A stretch of 64,000 bases of DNA from Thermohalobaculum sp039822785 (GCA_039822785.1 JBCBMO010000001.1:620001-684000); one strand, 5' to 3'; shown: positions 8,211 through 17,515, counted from the first letter of the stretch. Translations and numbers: made by a program. The notes: generated from the sequence alone by a model not told the origin.

Positions 8211-10277
8211 TCAGCTGTCGAGGAAGCTGCGGAGTTTGCGGCTGCGGCTGGGGTGCTTGAGCTTGCGCAGGGCCTTGGCCTCGATCTGGCGGATCCGCTC
8301 GCGGGTGACCGAGAACTGCTGGCCGACCTCCTCCAGCGTGTGGTCGGTGTTCATGCCGATGCCAAAGCGCATGCGCAGGACGCGCTCCTCGCGCGGGGTG
8401 AGCGAGGCGAGAACCCGGGTCGTGGTGTCCTTGAGGTTCGCCTGGATCGCGCTGTCGAGCGGCAGGACGGCGTTCTTGTCCTCGATGAAATCACCCAGCT
8501 GGCTGTCTTCTTCGTCTCCGATGGGCGTCTCGAGGCTGATCGGCTCCTTGGCGATCTTCATCACCTTGCGGACTTTCTCGAGCGGCATCTGCAGCTTGGC
8601 GGCCAGCTCCTCCGGCGTCGGCTCGCGGCCGATCTCGTGGAGCATCTGGCGCCCGGTGCGCACCAGCTTGTTGATGGTCTCGATCATATGCACCGGGATG
8701 CGGATCGTGCGGGCCTGATCGGCGATCGAGCGGGTGATCGCCTGGCGGATCCACCAGGTGGCATAGGTCGAGAACTTGTAGCCGCGGCGATACTCGAACT
8801 TATCGACCGCCTTCATGAGGCCGATGTTTCCTTCCTGAATGAGATCAAGGAACTGCAGCCCGCGGTTCGTGTACTTCTTCGCGATGGAGATCACCAGGCG
8901 CAGGTTCGCCTCGACCATCTCGGTCTTCGCGACGCGGGCCTCCTTCTCGCCCTTCTGCACCGTGTGCACGATGCGCCGGAACTCGCCGATGTCGACGCCG
9001 ACGAGTTGGCCGATCTCACCGATCTCGGCGCGTACGCTCTCGATCTGGGCGCGGTCGCGCTCGACCATGCGGGCCCAGCCCTTGCCGGTCAGCTTGGCGA
9101 TGCGGTCGATCCAGGTCGGATCGAGCTCGTGGCCGCGGTACTCCTCGATGAAGTCGCGGCGGTTCACCTTGTGCTGGTCGGCGAACTTCACGAGCTGGCC
9201 TTCCAGCGTCATGAGGCGGCGGTTGATGCCGTAGAGCTGGTCGATCAGCGTCTCGATGCGGTTGGCGTGCAGGTGCAGCGAGTTCACGTGCTCCACCATG
9301 GTCCGGCGCACGCGCTGATAGTCGCGCTCCTGGATTGGACTGAACGCCTTGCCCTCGCCGAGGGCGGCGTCGATCCGCTCCGACTGCATGGCGCGCAGCG
9401 TGGCATAGTCCTCGGCGATGCGGTCCAGCATCTCCAGGACCTGGGGCTTTAGCGTCGCCTCCATCGCCGCGAGCGAGATGTTGGCCTGGCTGTCGTCGTC
9501 TTCCTCACCCTCGGCCGACTGCCCCTCGGCCGTCTCGCCGTCGCCGGCCTCACCGTCGCCAGCCTCACCGTCGCCCCTCTCGCCATCGCCCTCGGGCTTG
9601 TCGCGGGCATCGCCGTTGGCGCGCGGCTCGGCGGCAGGGGAAGCGGCGGGCGAGGCCGTGGTGTCGGCGGCGTCCTCCTCGCCCTCCTCGTCCTCACCGT
9701 CGACCATCTCCTCGGCCTCGTTGGTGCGGCCGAAGGTAGTCTCAAGGTCAATGACGTCGCGCAGCAGGATCTTCTCGTCGAGCAGCTCTTCGCGCCAGAC
9801 CGTGATGGCCTGGAAGGTGAGCGGGCTCTCGCAGAGCCCGCCGATCATGGTGGCGCGCCCGGCCTCAATGCGCTTGGCAATGGCGATCTCGCCCTCGCGG
9901 CTGAGCAGCTCAACGGTGCCCATCTCGCGCAGGTACATGCGCACCGGATCGTCGGTGCGGTCTACCTCGGTCGAGGTAGACTGGGTGGTGGTCGCGACCT
10001 CCTTGGTCTCGGCCTTCTTCTGCTCCTCGGGCTGCTCCTCGCCCTCGTCGTCGTCCTCGACCACGTTCACGCCCATCTCCGAGAGCATGGACATCACGTC
10101 CTCGATCTGCTCGGAGGAGAACTGGTCCGAGGGCAACACGCGGTTGAGTTCGTCGTAGGTGATGAAGCCCTTGGCCTTAGCCTTGGCGATCATCTTCTTG
10201 ACGTCCGCCTGGCTCATGTCGAGCAGCGTGCCGTCGCCTTCCTGCTGTTCGGACTGATCTTCGTCTTTCGGCGCCAT
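8211..10277 (-). CDS. rpoD: RNA polymerase primary sigma factor RpoD
   Basis: Housekeeping sigma-70, 688 residues. Region 1.1 opens the protein; region 1.2 contains DDPVRMYLREMGTVELLSRE; region 2 carries the strand-melting and -10 recognition block YKFSTYATWWIRQAITRSI; region 4.2 ends the protein with EEVGQQFSVTRERIRQIEAK, the -35 recognition helix. Between regions 1.2 and 2 is a long acidic low-complexity insert (about residues 193-262) built partly of GDGEA repeats. GAGGG precedes the start. It lies downstream of dnaG, as in the macromolecular synthesis operon, but without rpsU. Confidence 0.98.
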   Translation of the reverse strand: MAPKDEDQSEQQEGDGTLLDMSQADVKKMIAKAKAKGFITYDELNRVLPSDQFSSEQIEDVMSMLSEMGVNVVEDDDEGEEQPEEQKKAETKEVATTTQSTSTEVDRTDDPVRMYLREMGTVELLSREGEIAIAKRIEAGRATMIGGLCESPLTFQAITVWREELLDEKILLRDVIDLETTFGRTNEAEEMVDGEDEEGEEDAADTTASPAASPAAEPRANGDARDKPEGDGERGDGEAGDGEAGDGETAEGQSAEGEEDDDSQANISLAAMEATLKPQVLEMLDRIAEDYATLRAMQSERIDAALGEGKAFSPIQERDYQRVRRTMVEHVNSLHLHANRIETLIDQLYGINRRLMTLEGQLVKFADQHKVNRRDFIEEYRGHELDPTWIDRIAKLTGKGWARMVERDRAQIESVRAEIGEIGQLVGVDIGEFRRIVHTVQKGEKEARVAKTEMVEANLRLVISIAKKYTNRGLQFLDLIQEGNIGLMKAVDKFEYRRGYKFSTYATWWIRQAITRSIADQARTIRIPVHMIETINKLVRTGRQMLHEIGREPTPEELAAKLQMPLEKVRKVMKIAKEPISLETPIGDEEDSQLGDFIEDKNAVLPLDSAIQANLKDTTTRVLASLTPREERVLRMRFGIGMNTDHTLEEVGQQFSVTRERIRQIEAKALRKLKHPSRSRKLRSFLDS
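9494..9701 (-). repeat. Acidic low-complexity insert in rpoD with 15-bp tandem units
   Basis: The part of rpoD coding for about residues 193-262 is rich in Glu, Asp, Gly and Ala. On the plus strand near 9535-9600 it contains about four imperfect 15-bp units of the form ctcaccgtcgccagc, read as GDGEA. The repeat structure suggests slippage-driven expansion of the variable, non-conserved region of sigma-70. Confidence 0.7.
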
Positions 10278-10473
10278 GCGTCCCTCGATCCTGTCGCAGC
10301 GGGGGCGCGCCCCGTAGGTCGCGCCGGATGCCCGCTCGCTATCGGGCTGTTAACGGGTCCCTCAGCGCCTGCGCAATCGCTTGCTGCGCCGCACGCGAAT
10401 CGCCCTTCCGGTTGCGAGTCGCAATCCGCTAGCCGGGGATTTAGGCCGGTGATGGCCTACAAGAAAGGGTGGC

Positions 10474-12525
10474 TCAGGGTTTTTTCGGATCGAAGCCGAT
10501 ATCGTCGAGGAGTCGTTGCCAGGCCCGCACAGCCTCCTCGCTCTGTCCTTCGGCGTCTTCCGGGGTCTGCGCGCGCAGTGATTCCAGAATCGGGGCGGCC
10601 AGGCGCGCCTGCGGTCCTGCGACTGCCTCATGCAGGGCCGCCGCCGCCTCCGGGCTCAAGGGCGCCGCATCGGTCAGGTCGATGGCCTCGGGGTCCGGCA
10701 GGCCCTGAGCCGCCGCCTCGGCCGCGCATTCGGCGCGGGTCAGATGGCGGGCCTCGGCCAGGGTGTGGCGGTGGATCAGATCACGAAGCTCGGCGACCAC
10801 GTCCGCCGCCGGGGCATCCGGCTGCGCGAAGGGATGCGCCCGCACCTGGGGCATGCGGATCAGCACCTCGGGCGGCGGGGCGGCGGTGACGGTGCCCCCC
10901 GCCGCGTCGGCCAGGCGGTCGATGACGGCCTCGCGCACCCGCTCCAGATCCTCGGCCGTGGCGGAGAGATCCTCGATCGAGGCGGCGTGCGGCTGGGCTG
11001 CAACCGGGTTCGACCAGGCGACGAGCAGGATCGTGGCGATGCGGCTGCGCGCGGCCAGATCCTCGGGCAAGGGGCCGGGCATCCCCGCGATGGTGGAGCC
11101 CTGCGTCTCGGGCCGCGGCCCGGGCGGCGGGCCGAAACGGCGGGCGCCGCCGCGCGTGCCGAAGCCGCCGCCGCGGGCGGGGCGCGGGCCGCCCTGCGGG
11201 GTGCCGCGCGGCGTTGCCGGGCGGGCGGGCGCAAAAAGCGCGGCCCGTCGTTCCTTGATCGCCGCGCCATAGTGCTGTCGGACGGACGCATCGCCGATCC
11301 GGCCGAGCGCCTCGCGCAGGCGTTTGTCAAAGGCGGCGCGGCGCTCCGGCGTGTCCAGATCGCCAGCCGACACTTCCCGGCGCCAGAGCATCTCCACCAG
11401 CGGGATCGCGCCGTCGAGCGCGCGCTGCATCCCCTCCGGCCCCTCGGCCCTGATGAGATCGTCCGGATCGCGGCCCTGGGGCAGGACGCAGAAGCCGAGG
11501 GACCGGCCGGGGGCCAGGTGCGGTAGTGCTAGATCGACGATCTTATGGGCGGCGCGGAGCCCCGCCGTGTCGCCATCGAGCGCGATGACCGGCTCCTCCG
11601 CCATCTTCCACAGGAGGTGAAGCTGATCCTCGGTCATCGCGGTGCCGAGGGGGGCGGTGGCATGCGCGAACCCCGCCTGAGCCAGGGCGATGACGTCCAT
11701 GTAGCCCTCCGCCACGATCACCGTGCCGGCCTTGCCCGCCGCAGCACGGGCGGGTTGGAGGTTGTAGAGCGTCTTGCCCTTGTGAAAGAGCGGCGTCTCG
11801 GGGCTGTTGAGGTACTTGGCCTGCGCCTCCGCCGAGAGCGCGCGCCCGCCGAAGGCGATGCAGCGCCCGCGCTGGTCGCGGATCGGGAACATCAGCCGGT
11901 TGCGGAAACGGTCGAAGGGGTCGCGCCCGCGGCCGCGGTCCTCCTCCGGCACGATCAGGAGCCCTGCTTCGACGCCCGCCTCGATCTGCCCGGTCTCGGC
12001 CAGCCGCTGGGCGAGCGCCCGCCCCTCCGGCGCGAAACCGAGCTCGAAGGTCGCGACCGCCTCCCCCGTTAAGGCGCGGGTGTCGATATAGGCGCGGGCC
12101 GACGTCCCGGCGGCGCTGGAGAGGGCGCGGCGATAGAAGCGGACCGCCTCCTCCATCACATCGAAAAGGCGCTGCCGGCGGTCGGCTGCCTCGCGCTGGG
12201 CGGGGCTCTCGTCGCGCGCCGGCAGGGGCACGCCCGCCTCCTCCGCCAGCCGCTCGACCGCCTCGCCGAAGCTGAGGTTCTCGGTCTCCATCACGAAGTT
12301 GAACATGTCGCCCTTCGCGCCACAGCCGAAGCAGTGGTAGAACCCCTTACGGTCATCCGCATGAAAGGACGCGGTCTTTTCCTGATGGAAGGGGCATGGC
12401 GCCCAGTGGTCGCCGCGGGCGACGTTGGTCTTTCGCCGGTCCCAGGTGACCTTGCGCCCCACAACGCTGGAGAGCGTGAGGCGCGAGCGCAGGTCATCGA
12501 GGAAGGCCGGTGGGAATCGCATCAT
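10474..12525 (-). CDS. dnaG: DNA primase DnaG
   Basis: Primase that lays RNA primers at the replication fork, 683 residues. The N-terminal CHC2 zinc ribbon uses C44, H47, C65 and C68 (CPFH...CFGC). The catalytic TOPRIM domain follows, with VIVAEGYMDVIALAQAGF and the metal-binding VIALDGDTAG. A Gly/Arg/Pro-rich linker (about residues 435-475) leads to the C-terminal DnaB-binding domain, which is poorly conserved as usual. Two adjacent ATGs open the frame. It precedes rpoD by about 200 bases in the same direction. Confidence 0.97.
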   Translation of the reverse strand: MMRFPPAFLDDLRSRLTLSSVVGRKVTWDRRKTNVARGDHWAPCPFHQEKTASFHADDRKGFYHCFGCGAKGDMFNFVMETENLSFGEAVERLAEEAGVPLPARDESPAQREAADRRQRLFDVMEEAVRFYRRALSSAAGTSARAYIDTRALTGEAVATFELGFAPEGRALAQRLAETGQIEAGVEAGLLIVPEEDRGRGRDPFDRFRNRLMFPIRDQRGRCIAFGGRALSAEAQAKYLNSPETPLFHKGKTLYNLQPARAAAGKAGTVIVAEGYMDVIALAQAGFAHATAPLGTAMTEDQLHLLWKMAEEPVIALDGDTAGLRAAHKIVDLALPHLAPGRSLGFCVLPQGRDPDDLIRAEGPEGMQRALDGAIPLVEMLWRREVSAGDLDTPERRAAFDKRLREALGRIGDASVRQHYGAAIKERRAALFAPARPATPRGTPQGGPRPARGGGFGTRGGARRFGPPPGPRPETQGSTIAGMPGPLPEDLAARSRIATILLVAWSNPVAAQPHAASIEDLSATAEDLERVREAVIDRLADAAGGTVTAAPPPEVLIRMPQVRAHPFAQPDAPAADVVAELRDLIHRHTLAEARHLTRAECAAEAAAQGLPDPEAIDLTDAAPLSPEAAAALHEAVAGPQARLAAPILESLRAQTPEDAEGQSEEAVRAWQRLLDDIGFDPKKP

Positions 12526-12600
12526 TCCCTTGTGCCTGCTGCGGGGCCATCCGCACAGTCTTGATCTGCGGGCGCGCCGCCCCTTGTCACCGATTCGTCA

Positions 12601-13275
12601 TCAAAGGCCGAGCTCACGGCGGATCATCGCCTCGGCCCCCGTCCAGTCGTGGGCCAGTTGATCGGCCTCCTCCGCGGGCTGAAGGACGGGGCGGATGAAG
12701 GGGGAGCCCATGAAATGCACCCGGTGCACCCCCTCGGCGTGGCGCGCGGCGGAGGCGATCTGGCTGGGGCTGTCGTCGAGGAAGATAACTGGCGCTGCAG
12801 CCTTGGCCGCGAGCATGCGCAGCGCCCTGCCCTTGCCGCCGACGTTGGCGATGACGGGTGCCGTGATCCCCAGCCCCTCCAGGTTGCGCACCCGTGCCGC
12901 CCGGTTGGTCCGCGGGATATTCGTCAGCACGACCACGGTCGCCTCTCGCGAGAGCCGGCCGATGGCCTCAACCGCGCCGTCGAGGGCGCTTTGGTGCGCA
13001 CATTCCTCCTCGAAGAAGGCGCGGATCAGCTCCACCGCGGCTGAAAAGTCCACCGGATGGGGCTCGCCCAGGGGAAAGATCGCGCCCTCGAGCTCGTAGC
13101 GGGTGAGCCGCATCTCGTAGCCGACGGCGGTCAGCCAGCGGGCGATGTGCCCGGCAAACTCAAGCAGGACCTCGTCGGCGTCGACCACAAGCAGGGGCTT
13201 GCCGGTGGGCACGGCGGCGGCCTCGATATCGGCTTTGGTCTCGCGCGGCGGCGCGGTGCGGTCGATCGGTGCCAT
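12601..13275 (-). CDS. HAD-superfamily hydrolase
   Basis: About 224 residues with the haloacid dehalogenase motifs: motif I VVDADEVLLEF (nucleophile Asp), motif II VVLTNIP (Thr), motif III Lys in GGKGRALRML and motif IV IFLDDSPSQ. It is therefore probably a phosphatase; substrate unknown. The ATG at 13275 shares its A with the TGA of the upstream DUF3572 gene (TGATG), so I prefer it to the GTG at 13284. Confidence 0.82.
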   Translation of the reverse strand: MAPIDRTAPPRETKADIEAAAVPTGKPLLVVDADEVLLEFAGHIARWLTAVGYEMRLTRYELEGAIFPLGEPHPVDFSAAVELIRAFFEEECAHQSALDGAVEAIGRLSREATVVVLTNIPRTNRAARVRNLEGLGITAPVIANVGGKGRALRMLAAKAAAPVIFLDDSPSQIASAARHAEGVHRVHFMGSPFIRPVLQPAEEADQLAHDWTGAEAMIRRELGL

Positions 13276-13553
13276 CAGGTCCACGCCGGCACGTCGCCGC
13301 CCGGCAGGGCCTGGCGGGCGCGCATGACCGCTTCGGGGCGCAGATTCGCCCCCTCAGCAAAGGCGAGCACGGCCGCATCGTCGGTCAGCAGATGATCGAG
13401 CACGAAGCCGAGGAAGGTCGGATCGCCGGCGCGGGCGCGCAGATCCTCTGCGTCGGCGCCCGCGGTGGCGAGGAAGGCACCGATACGCTCGGGCTCCGCG
13501 GCCAGGAAGCCGAGTGCGGCGATGGCGATCTCCTCTGCCTCGTCGGATGTCAT
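13275..13553 (-). CDS. DUF3572 family protein
   Basis: A 92-residue helical protein matching the DUF3572 pattern: two helices (EIAIAALGFLAAEPERIGAFL), then the conserved DLRARAGDPTFLGFVLDHLL and a closing Ala-rich helix. The family is alphaproteobacterial and commonly sits near divK-type genes, as here. Function unknown. GGGGAGG lies about eight bases before the ATG at 13553. Coupled to the HAD gene downstream. Confidence 0.85.
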   Translation of the reverse strand: MTSDEAEEIAIAALGFLAAEPERIGAFLATAGADAEDLRARAGDPTFLGFVLDHLLTDDAAVLAFAEGANLRPEAVMRARQALPGGDVPAWT

Positions 13554-13744
13554 GGCCGCCTCCCCTTCAGCGTCGACACGGGATTGGAACTGGGGTGCGC
13601 GGGTAACATGCGCTTGAGCCGAGCAACAGCCGAGACTGACCCATGCCGGTACGTTTAGGTTTTCTTAACCAGCTTGAGGAACGGTCATCGCGCCCAGGTT
13701 GGCAGAGCGCCGGCCGGGCGTCGGCCGGGCGTCGGAGGACCGCT

Positions 13745-14179
13745 ATGACCAAGACCGCGCTGCTGGTGGAGGACAACGATCTCAACCACCTCCTGTTTCA
13801 GGAGGTGCTGACGCATCTGGGCTTCAAGGTCGTCTCGGATCGTACGGGCCGGACCTCCAAGGCGCTGTGCCAGGCGGATGGCCGACCAGGGTCGGCGTCG
13901 CGTGCCAGTGGCAAGACGCAGGACAAGATCCCGGATCTCGCCGTGGTCGATCTTGCCCTGCCGGACATCTCGGGGCTCGAAGTCATCCGTTCGCTGCGCG
14001 CCGCACCGCGGACCCGGGACATGCCGATCATCGCGGTCTCCGCCTTTGCGCGCACGCAGGACGGTCTGGCGGCGCTGAACGCGGGCGCCGATCTCTTCTT
14101 CTGCAAGCCTGTGGATGTCTCGCGGCTCTGCGCCGCGCTCGACAAGCTGACCGATGAGCTGCAAGTCGGCGCGGCCTGA
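13745..14179 (+). CDS. Single-domain response regulator, DivK-like
   Basis: A 144-residue receiver domain with no output domain. The acidic pocket is E9-D10, the phospho-acceptor is D69 in AVVDLALPDISG, the switch Ser is in IIAVSAFA, and the conserved Lys is in FFCKPVD. Residues 46-61 are an insertion rich in Gly, Ser and Lys between helix 2 and strand 3, absent from typical DivK. The start at 13745 has GGAGG eight bases upstream. DivK relays phosphate in alphaproteobacterial cell-cycle control; no PleD gene is adjacent here, so the role is inferred from similarity. Confidence 0.85.
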   Translation: MTKTALLVEDNDLNHLLFQEVLTHLGFKVVSDRTGRTSKALCQADGRPGSASRASGKTQDKIPDLAVVDLALPDISGLEVIRSLRAAPRTRDMPIIAVSAFARTQDGLAALNAGADLFFCKPVDVSRLCAALDKLTDELQVGAA

Positions 14180-14237
14180 GCGACCCTGACATCCGCCAGG
14201 ACCGCCCAACTGCCCGGTGAGGTAGCTCAGGGTCAGA

Positions 14238-14873
14238 TCACTCGTTCACCGGCGCGGAGAGCGGCACGACGGTCGGCTGTTCCGTGGCGGTCGCGGCAAT
14301 CGGTGCCTCGGCCGGGCTTTTGACCATCGCATCCGCCGTCGGATCGGCCGGCGTGTCCGAAGCCGGACGGTCGACCGGCACGATCTTGCGCCGGCGTGCC
14401 CATGTCTCGACGACCTGCTCCATGCGGTCGGCGAACAGCGCGCGCTGTTCGCGGCTCATGGTGGCCGTGATCTCGACCAGCTTCCGATGCCGCTCGGCCT
14501 TGAGACCCGAGTTGAGCGAACGGCGCTCCTCGAAAGCCTCGGCCAGGGCCTGCGCCTCGAACGGGACGCCCCGGATTACCCGCAGGATATCCTGGTGGAC
14601 GTACATCATCTCGACCCGGATTTCGCGCAGGCGCGGCTCGGAGGCCTGCAAGGCGGCCTCCCAGGCGGCGCGCTGTTCCTGAGGCAAAACACGCGTGATC
14701 GTATCGCGCCGCGGCTCCTCCGCCACGGTCGGCGCCTCGCGCATCGCATGGCCCGCCCAAACGCCGGCCACAAGCATGTTCACCGAGACCGAGGCAACGA
14801 GGCCCCAGGTCAGCCAGCGGCGCCAGGTTTCGGGCGGACCCGCTTCTTCCTTATCGGTTGGCTCAGTCGTCAC
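14238..14873 (-). CDS. Periplasmic metal-sensor-like protein (Spy/CnrX type)
   Basis: About 211 residues: a short cytoplasmic N-terminus, one membrane segment (residues 21-42) and a periplasmic helical domain with repeated Arg/Glu heptads, including LREIRVEMMYVHQDILRVIR and MSREQRALFADRM. This is the architecture of the CpxP/Spy/CnrX heavy-metal-sensor class. The start is GTG at 14873 without a strong ribosome site. It is the last gene of sigma / anti-sigma / sensor, which resembles the cnrYXH logic, so it may feed an envelope signal to the sigma factor. The metal is unknown. Confidence 0.68.
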   Translation of the reverse strand: MTTEPTDKEEAGPPETWRRWLTWGLVASVSVNMLVAGVWAGHAMREAPTVAEEPRRDTITRVLPQEQRAAWEAALQASEPRLREIRVEMMYVHQDILRVIRGVPFEAQALAEAFEERRSLNSGLKAERHRKLVEITATMSREQRALFADRMEQVVETWARRRKIVPVDRPASDTPADPTADAMVKSPAEAPIAATATEQPTVVPLSAPVNE

Positions 14874-14918
14874 CGCACCTACACCCCATCATCCGCGGTC
14901 ACTCCTACGATGCTACGC

Positions 14919-15443
14919 TCAGAAAGGCGCATCGCCACTCAAAAACACGATATCCGCAGCCGCGAAGGCCACATCGCCCTGCTCAGCGGCGGCGATGCGC
15001 ACATCCCCGCCCTCCATCGGCACAGAGCCTGAGAACCCGAGCGCGAAACCAAGGGCCAGGCTGGCGACCAGCATCCCGGCCTTGAGCGCCGGCTGCATGC
15101 CCTCGCGCGGCGCCACTGCAACCGGCTGCGCGGTTTCCTGCCGACGACCGCGCCGTGCGACATCCGTCTGCAGATGACCCGCGCGCGGCGCCTGCTTCGT
15201 ACCCTGCCGCGCGCCCTGCTTGGCCCCCTGCCTCGCACTGTGACCGGCCCAGGCCCGCGGGGGCGCCGGAATACCCGTCGCCTGCACCGCCGCCGCATCC
15301 GCCAACACGCGCGCGGTCAGCGCGCTGCTCAGCGCGGGGCGATCGGCGTTCTCCTGTGCAGCAAGCGACGCAAGCGCGGCGTCAAGCGCCGCGTCATGCG
15401 CGTTCAGGTAGAAGCCGTCATCGCTGTCGTCGTCACGCGTCAT
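14919..15443 (-). CDS. Putative anti-sigma factor, single membrane segment
   Basis: A 174-residue protein with an acidic N-terminus (MTRDDDSDDGFYLNAHDAAL), a basic linker and one membrane segment (about residues 122-142), then a short periplasmic tail. Its ATG overlaps the sigma-factor stop as ATGA, the usual arrangement for an anti-sigma. No zinc-binding HxxxCxxC motif is present, so it is not of the ZAS class. The linker includes four 4-residue units (ARQG AKQG ARQG TKQA) coded by a 12-bp tandem repeat. Confidence 0.65.
   Translation of the reverse strand: MTRDDDSDDGFYLNAHDAALDAALASLAAQENADRPALSSALTARVLADAAAVQATGIPAPPRAWAGHSARQGAKQGARQGTKQAPRAGHLQTDVARRGRRQETAQPVAVAPREGMQPALKAGMLVASLALGFALGFSGSVPMEGGDVRIAAAEQGDVAFAAADIVFLSGDAPF
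15191..15238 (+). repeat. 12-bp tandem repeat, four imperfect units, inside the anti-sigma gene
   Basis: Four consecutive 12-base units each beginning CCTGC on the plus strand. On the coding minus strand they give a four-residue repeat (A/T-R/K-Q-G). The period and the CTG anchor match two intergenic arrays elsewhere in the window (32757 and 41806). Confidence 0.75.
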
Positions 15444-16024
15444 GGCGCGCCTTCCTCATCGCTCTCGCGAAGGTCGGCGGCCAATCGGCGCCGGGCCCGA
15501 GCGAGCAAACTTTCCACCGCTTCGACCGAAGTGTCGAGGCGGGCGGCTATTTCCGGGTTACCGCAACCCTCGAAGTGTCGCAGCAGGAGCGCATCGCGCT
15601 GGCGGGTCGGCAGGGTTCCGATCGCCTTTGCCAGCGCCCGGCTCTCCTCCGCCTTCGCCAAACGGTCAAGCACCGCCGGCACCGGATCCATCGGCTCCGG
15701 CACATCGTCGATATCCGTGGTCGAGCGGCGCTTGCGCAGCCGGTCGACACAGAGGTTCCGCGTCACGCGGTAAAGCCAGGTCGAGGCCTTGGCCTCGCCG
15801 CTGCGCCAGCTCGCGGCCTGACGCCAAAGACGCAGCATCGCCTCCTGCGCCACGTCCTCCGCCTCCGCCTCGTCGCCCAGCATGCGCCAGGCCTGGCGGT
15901 GCACGGCGGGCAACAGCATCGAGGTCAGACGCTCGGCCGCGGCGCCGTCGCCGGCGGCGAAACGGGCGAGGAGCGCTGCCTCCTCTCCCAGATCGGCCGG
16001 TGCATTCCCGGTCCCTGCCCGCAT
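15440..16024 (-). CDS. ECF-type RNA polymerase sigma factor
   Basis: A group IV sigma factor of about 194 residues with only sigma regions 2 and 4. Region 2 contains EDVAQEAMLRLWRQAASW and ASTWLYRVTRNLCVDRLRKR; region 4 contains GTLPTRQRDALLLRHFEG and the recognition helix ...SVEAVESLLARARRRL. The ATG at 16024 gives a typical N-terminus but its nearest purine run (GGGAGG) is 16 bases away; a TTG at 16177 with good spacing would add 51 atypical residues. It is the first gene of a coupled sigma / anti-sigma / sensor unit. Confidence 0.85.
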   Translation of the reverse strand: MRAGTGNAPADLGEEAALLARFAAGDGAAAERLTSMLLPAVHRQAWRMLGDEAEAEDVAQEAMLRLWRQAASWRSGEAKASTWLYRVTRNLCVDRLRKRRSTTDIDDVPEPMDPVPAVLDRLAKAEESRALAKAIGTLPTRQRDALLLRHFEGCGNPEIAARLDTSVEAVESLLARARRRLAADLRESDEEGAP

Positions 16025-16339
16025 GACTGCCGGCCGCGCCTCCCTTTGCCGCGCCGCATCGGCGCCTGCTTCTGTTTGGCAAGGCCGGCCCCCGTCCACA
16101 AGGGCCAGACGACCCGTGACACGCGCCGGACGCGCTGTCGACGCACGCTCCTCTCGAACTGCAAGACCCTGACGCAAGGCATCCTCCCGTCGCTGTGACG
16201 CTCAATTCACGCGTGCCAGGGTCTGTTCCGTCGTCTCCGTCGCACAATCCATCGACCCCACGACCCCTGTGTGGCGAAAGTGACACTGTTCGACCGCCGG
16301 CGCGCGGCGTAAGCGGGACGGATCGGTGCGGGAGAGACC

Positions 16340-16744
16340 ATGATCGAGCGACAGAACCATGAGCGGCATCAGCAGACCGAGCGGCCCCTGCTGCCGGCGC
16401 TGAGAACCGGCTGGGCGGGTCGATGCCCCAATTGCAACGCCGGGCCGATGTTCGAGCGCTACCTCTCGGTCACGCCGACCTGCGGGCATTGCGGCGAGGT
16501 ACTGCACCACCACCGTGCCGACGATCTGCCGGCCTGGATCGTTATGGTTTTGGTCGGCCATATCCTGATCCCGCTGCTGATCGGGGTGGAGAACGGGTTT
16601 GCGCCGCCGCTCTGGGTGCATGCGCTGATCTGGCCGCCGATCGTCGGCGGGCTCACGCTGTTCCTGCTGCCGCGGGTCAAGGGCGCGGTCGTGGCCATGC
16701 AATGGGCCTGGCGCATGCACGGCTTCGACGGCACGCCGCAGTGA
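16340..16744 (+). CDS. DUF983 membrane protein
   Basis: A 134-residue protein of the DUF983 family. The zinc-ribbon-like CPNCNAGPMFERYL...CGHCGE occupies residues 30-55 and is followed by two membrane segments (about 67-110). GGGAGAG precedes the start. Its stop overlaps the GTG start of the Nudix gene. Function not established for the family. Confidence 0.87.
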   Translation: MIERQNHERHQQTERPLLPALRTGWAGRCPNCNAGPMFERYLSVTPTCGHCGEVLHHHRADDLPAWIVMVLVGHILIPLLIGVENGFAPPLWVHALIWPPIVGGLTLFLLPRVKGAVVAMQWAWRMHGFDGTPQ

Positions 16745-17469
16745 GCGACGCCGCCCCTTCCGCCGAACGGCCGATCCGGGATGCGGCCAGCGTGATCGCC
16801 GTGCGCCGCGCTGCCGACGGCGCCCCGCGCGTTCTGATGGGCAGGCGGGGCAAGGCCGCGGCCTTCATGCCGGCCAAGGTCGTCTTCCCGGGCGGGGCCG
16901 TCGATACGGGCGACTATGCGGCCGCTGAGACCTTTCCGCCCGAGGTGTCGCTGGCCCGGCGCCTCGGCCAACCCCGGGACCTTGGCGGCGCGGATGACCC
17001 TTCGCTGGGCGCGGCCCTCGTCCTCACGGCCCTGCGCGAGCTGTGGGAGGAGACAGGCATCGCCCCCCGGGGCGGCCCCTATGACGCCTCTGGGATGCCC
17101 GAGGCATGGCGGGGTTACTGCGCGCGGCACGGTGCGCCGCGGCTCGATGCCTTCACCTACATCTTTCGCGCGGTCACGCCGGTGGGCCGACCGAGGCGCT
17201 TTGATGCGCGTTTCCTGATGATCGATGCCGACTGTCTGAACCACCCCGACGATTTCTCCGCCGCCGACGGAGAGCTCGCCGACCTAGGCTGGCGCACGAT
17301 CGAGGAGGCCCTGGCGGAGGATCTGCCCTTTGTCACGGCGCTGGTACTGGCCGAGGTCGACGCGCGCCTGGGCGCCGAGAGGCCGGGGGAGACGCGGGGT
17401 ACCGAGACGCTCCGGGCCGCCCCCTTCTTTCGCCATGACGGTACACGCAGCGTCATCGACCCCGCCTGA
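16741..17469 (+). CDS. Nudix hydrolase
   Basis: About 242 residues of the Nudix superfamily, which cleaves nucleoside diphosphates linked to other groups. The Nudix box is recognisable as FPGGAVDTGD, a longer-than-usual insertion, then ALRELWEETGI (RELxEExG core). The long spacing and overall size resemble the NUDT8/CoA-pyrophosphatase-like branch; substrate uncertain. The GTG start at 16741 overlaps the upstream stop (GTGA). A longer open frame to 16423 runs through DUF983 out of frame and is not used. Confidence 0.85.
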   Translation: MSDAAPSAERPIRDAASVIAVRRAADGAPRVLMGRRGKAAAFMPAKVVFPGGAVDTGDYAAAETFPPEVSLARRLGQPRDLGGADDPSLGAALVLTALRELWEETGIAPRGGPYDASGMPEAWRGYCARHGAPRLDAFTYIFRAVTPVGRPRRFDARFLMIDADCLNHPDDFSAADGELADLGWRTIEEALAEDLPFVTALVLAEVDARLGAERPGETRGTETLRAAPFFRHDGTRSVIDPA

Positions 17470-17515
17470 GGGCGCAACGCGGGCGGGCATATGGCGCCCG
17501 GCACCCCTGCGCGCC

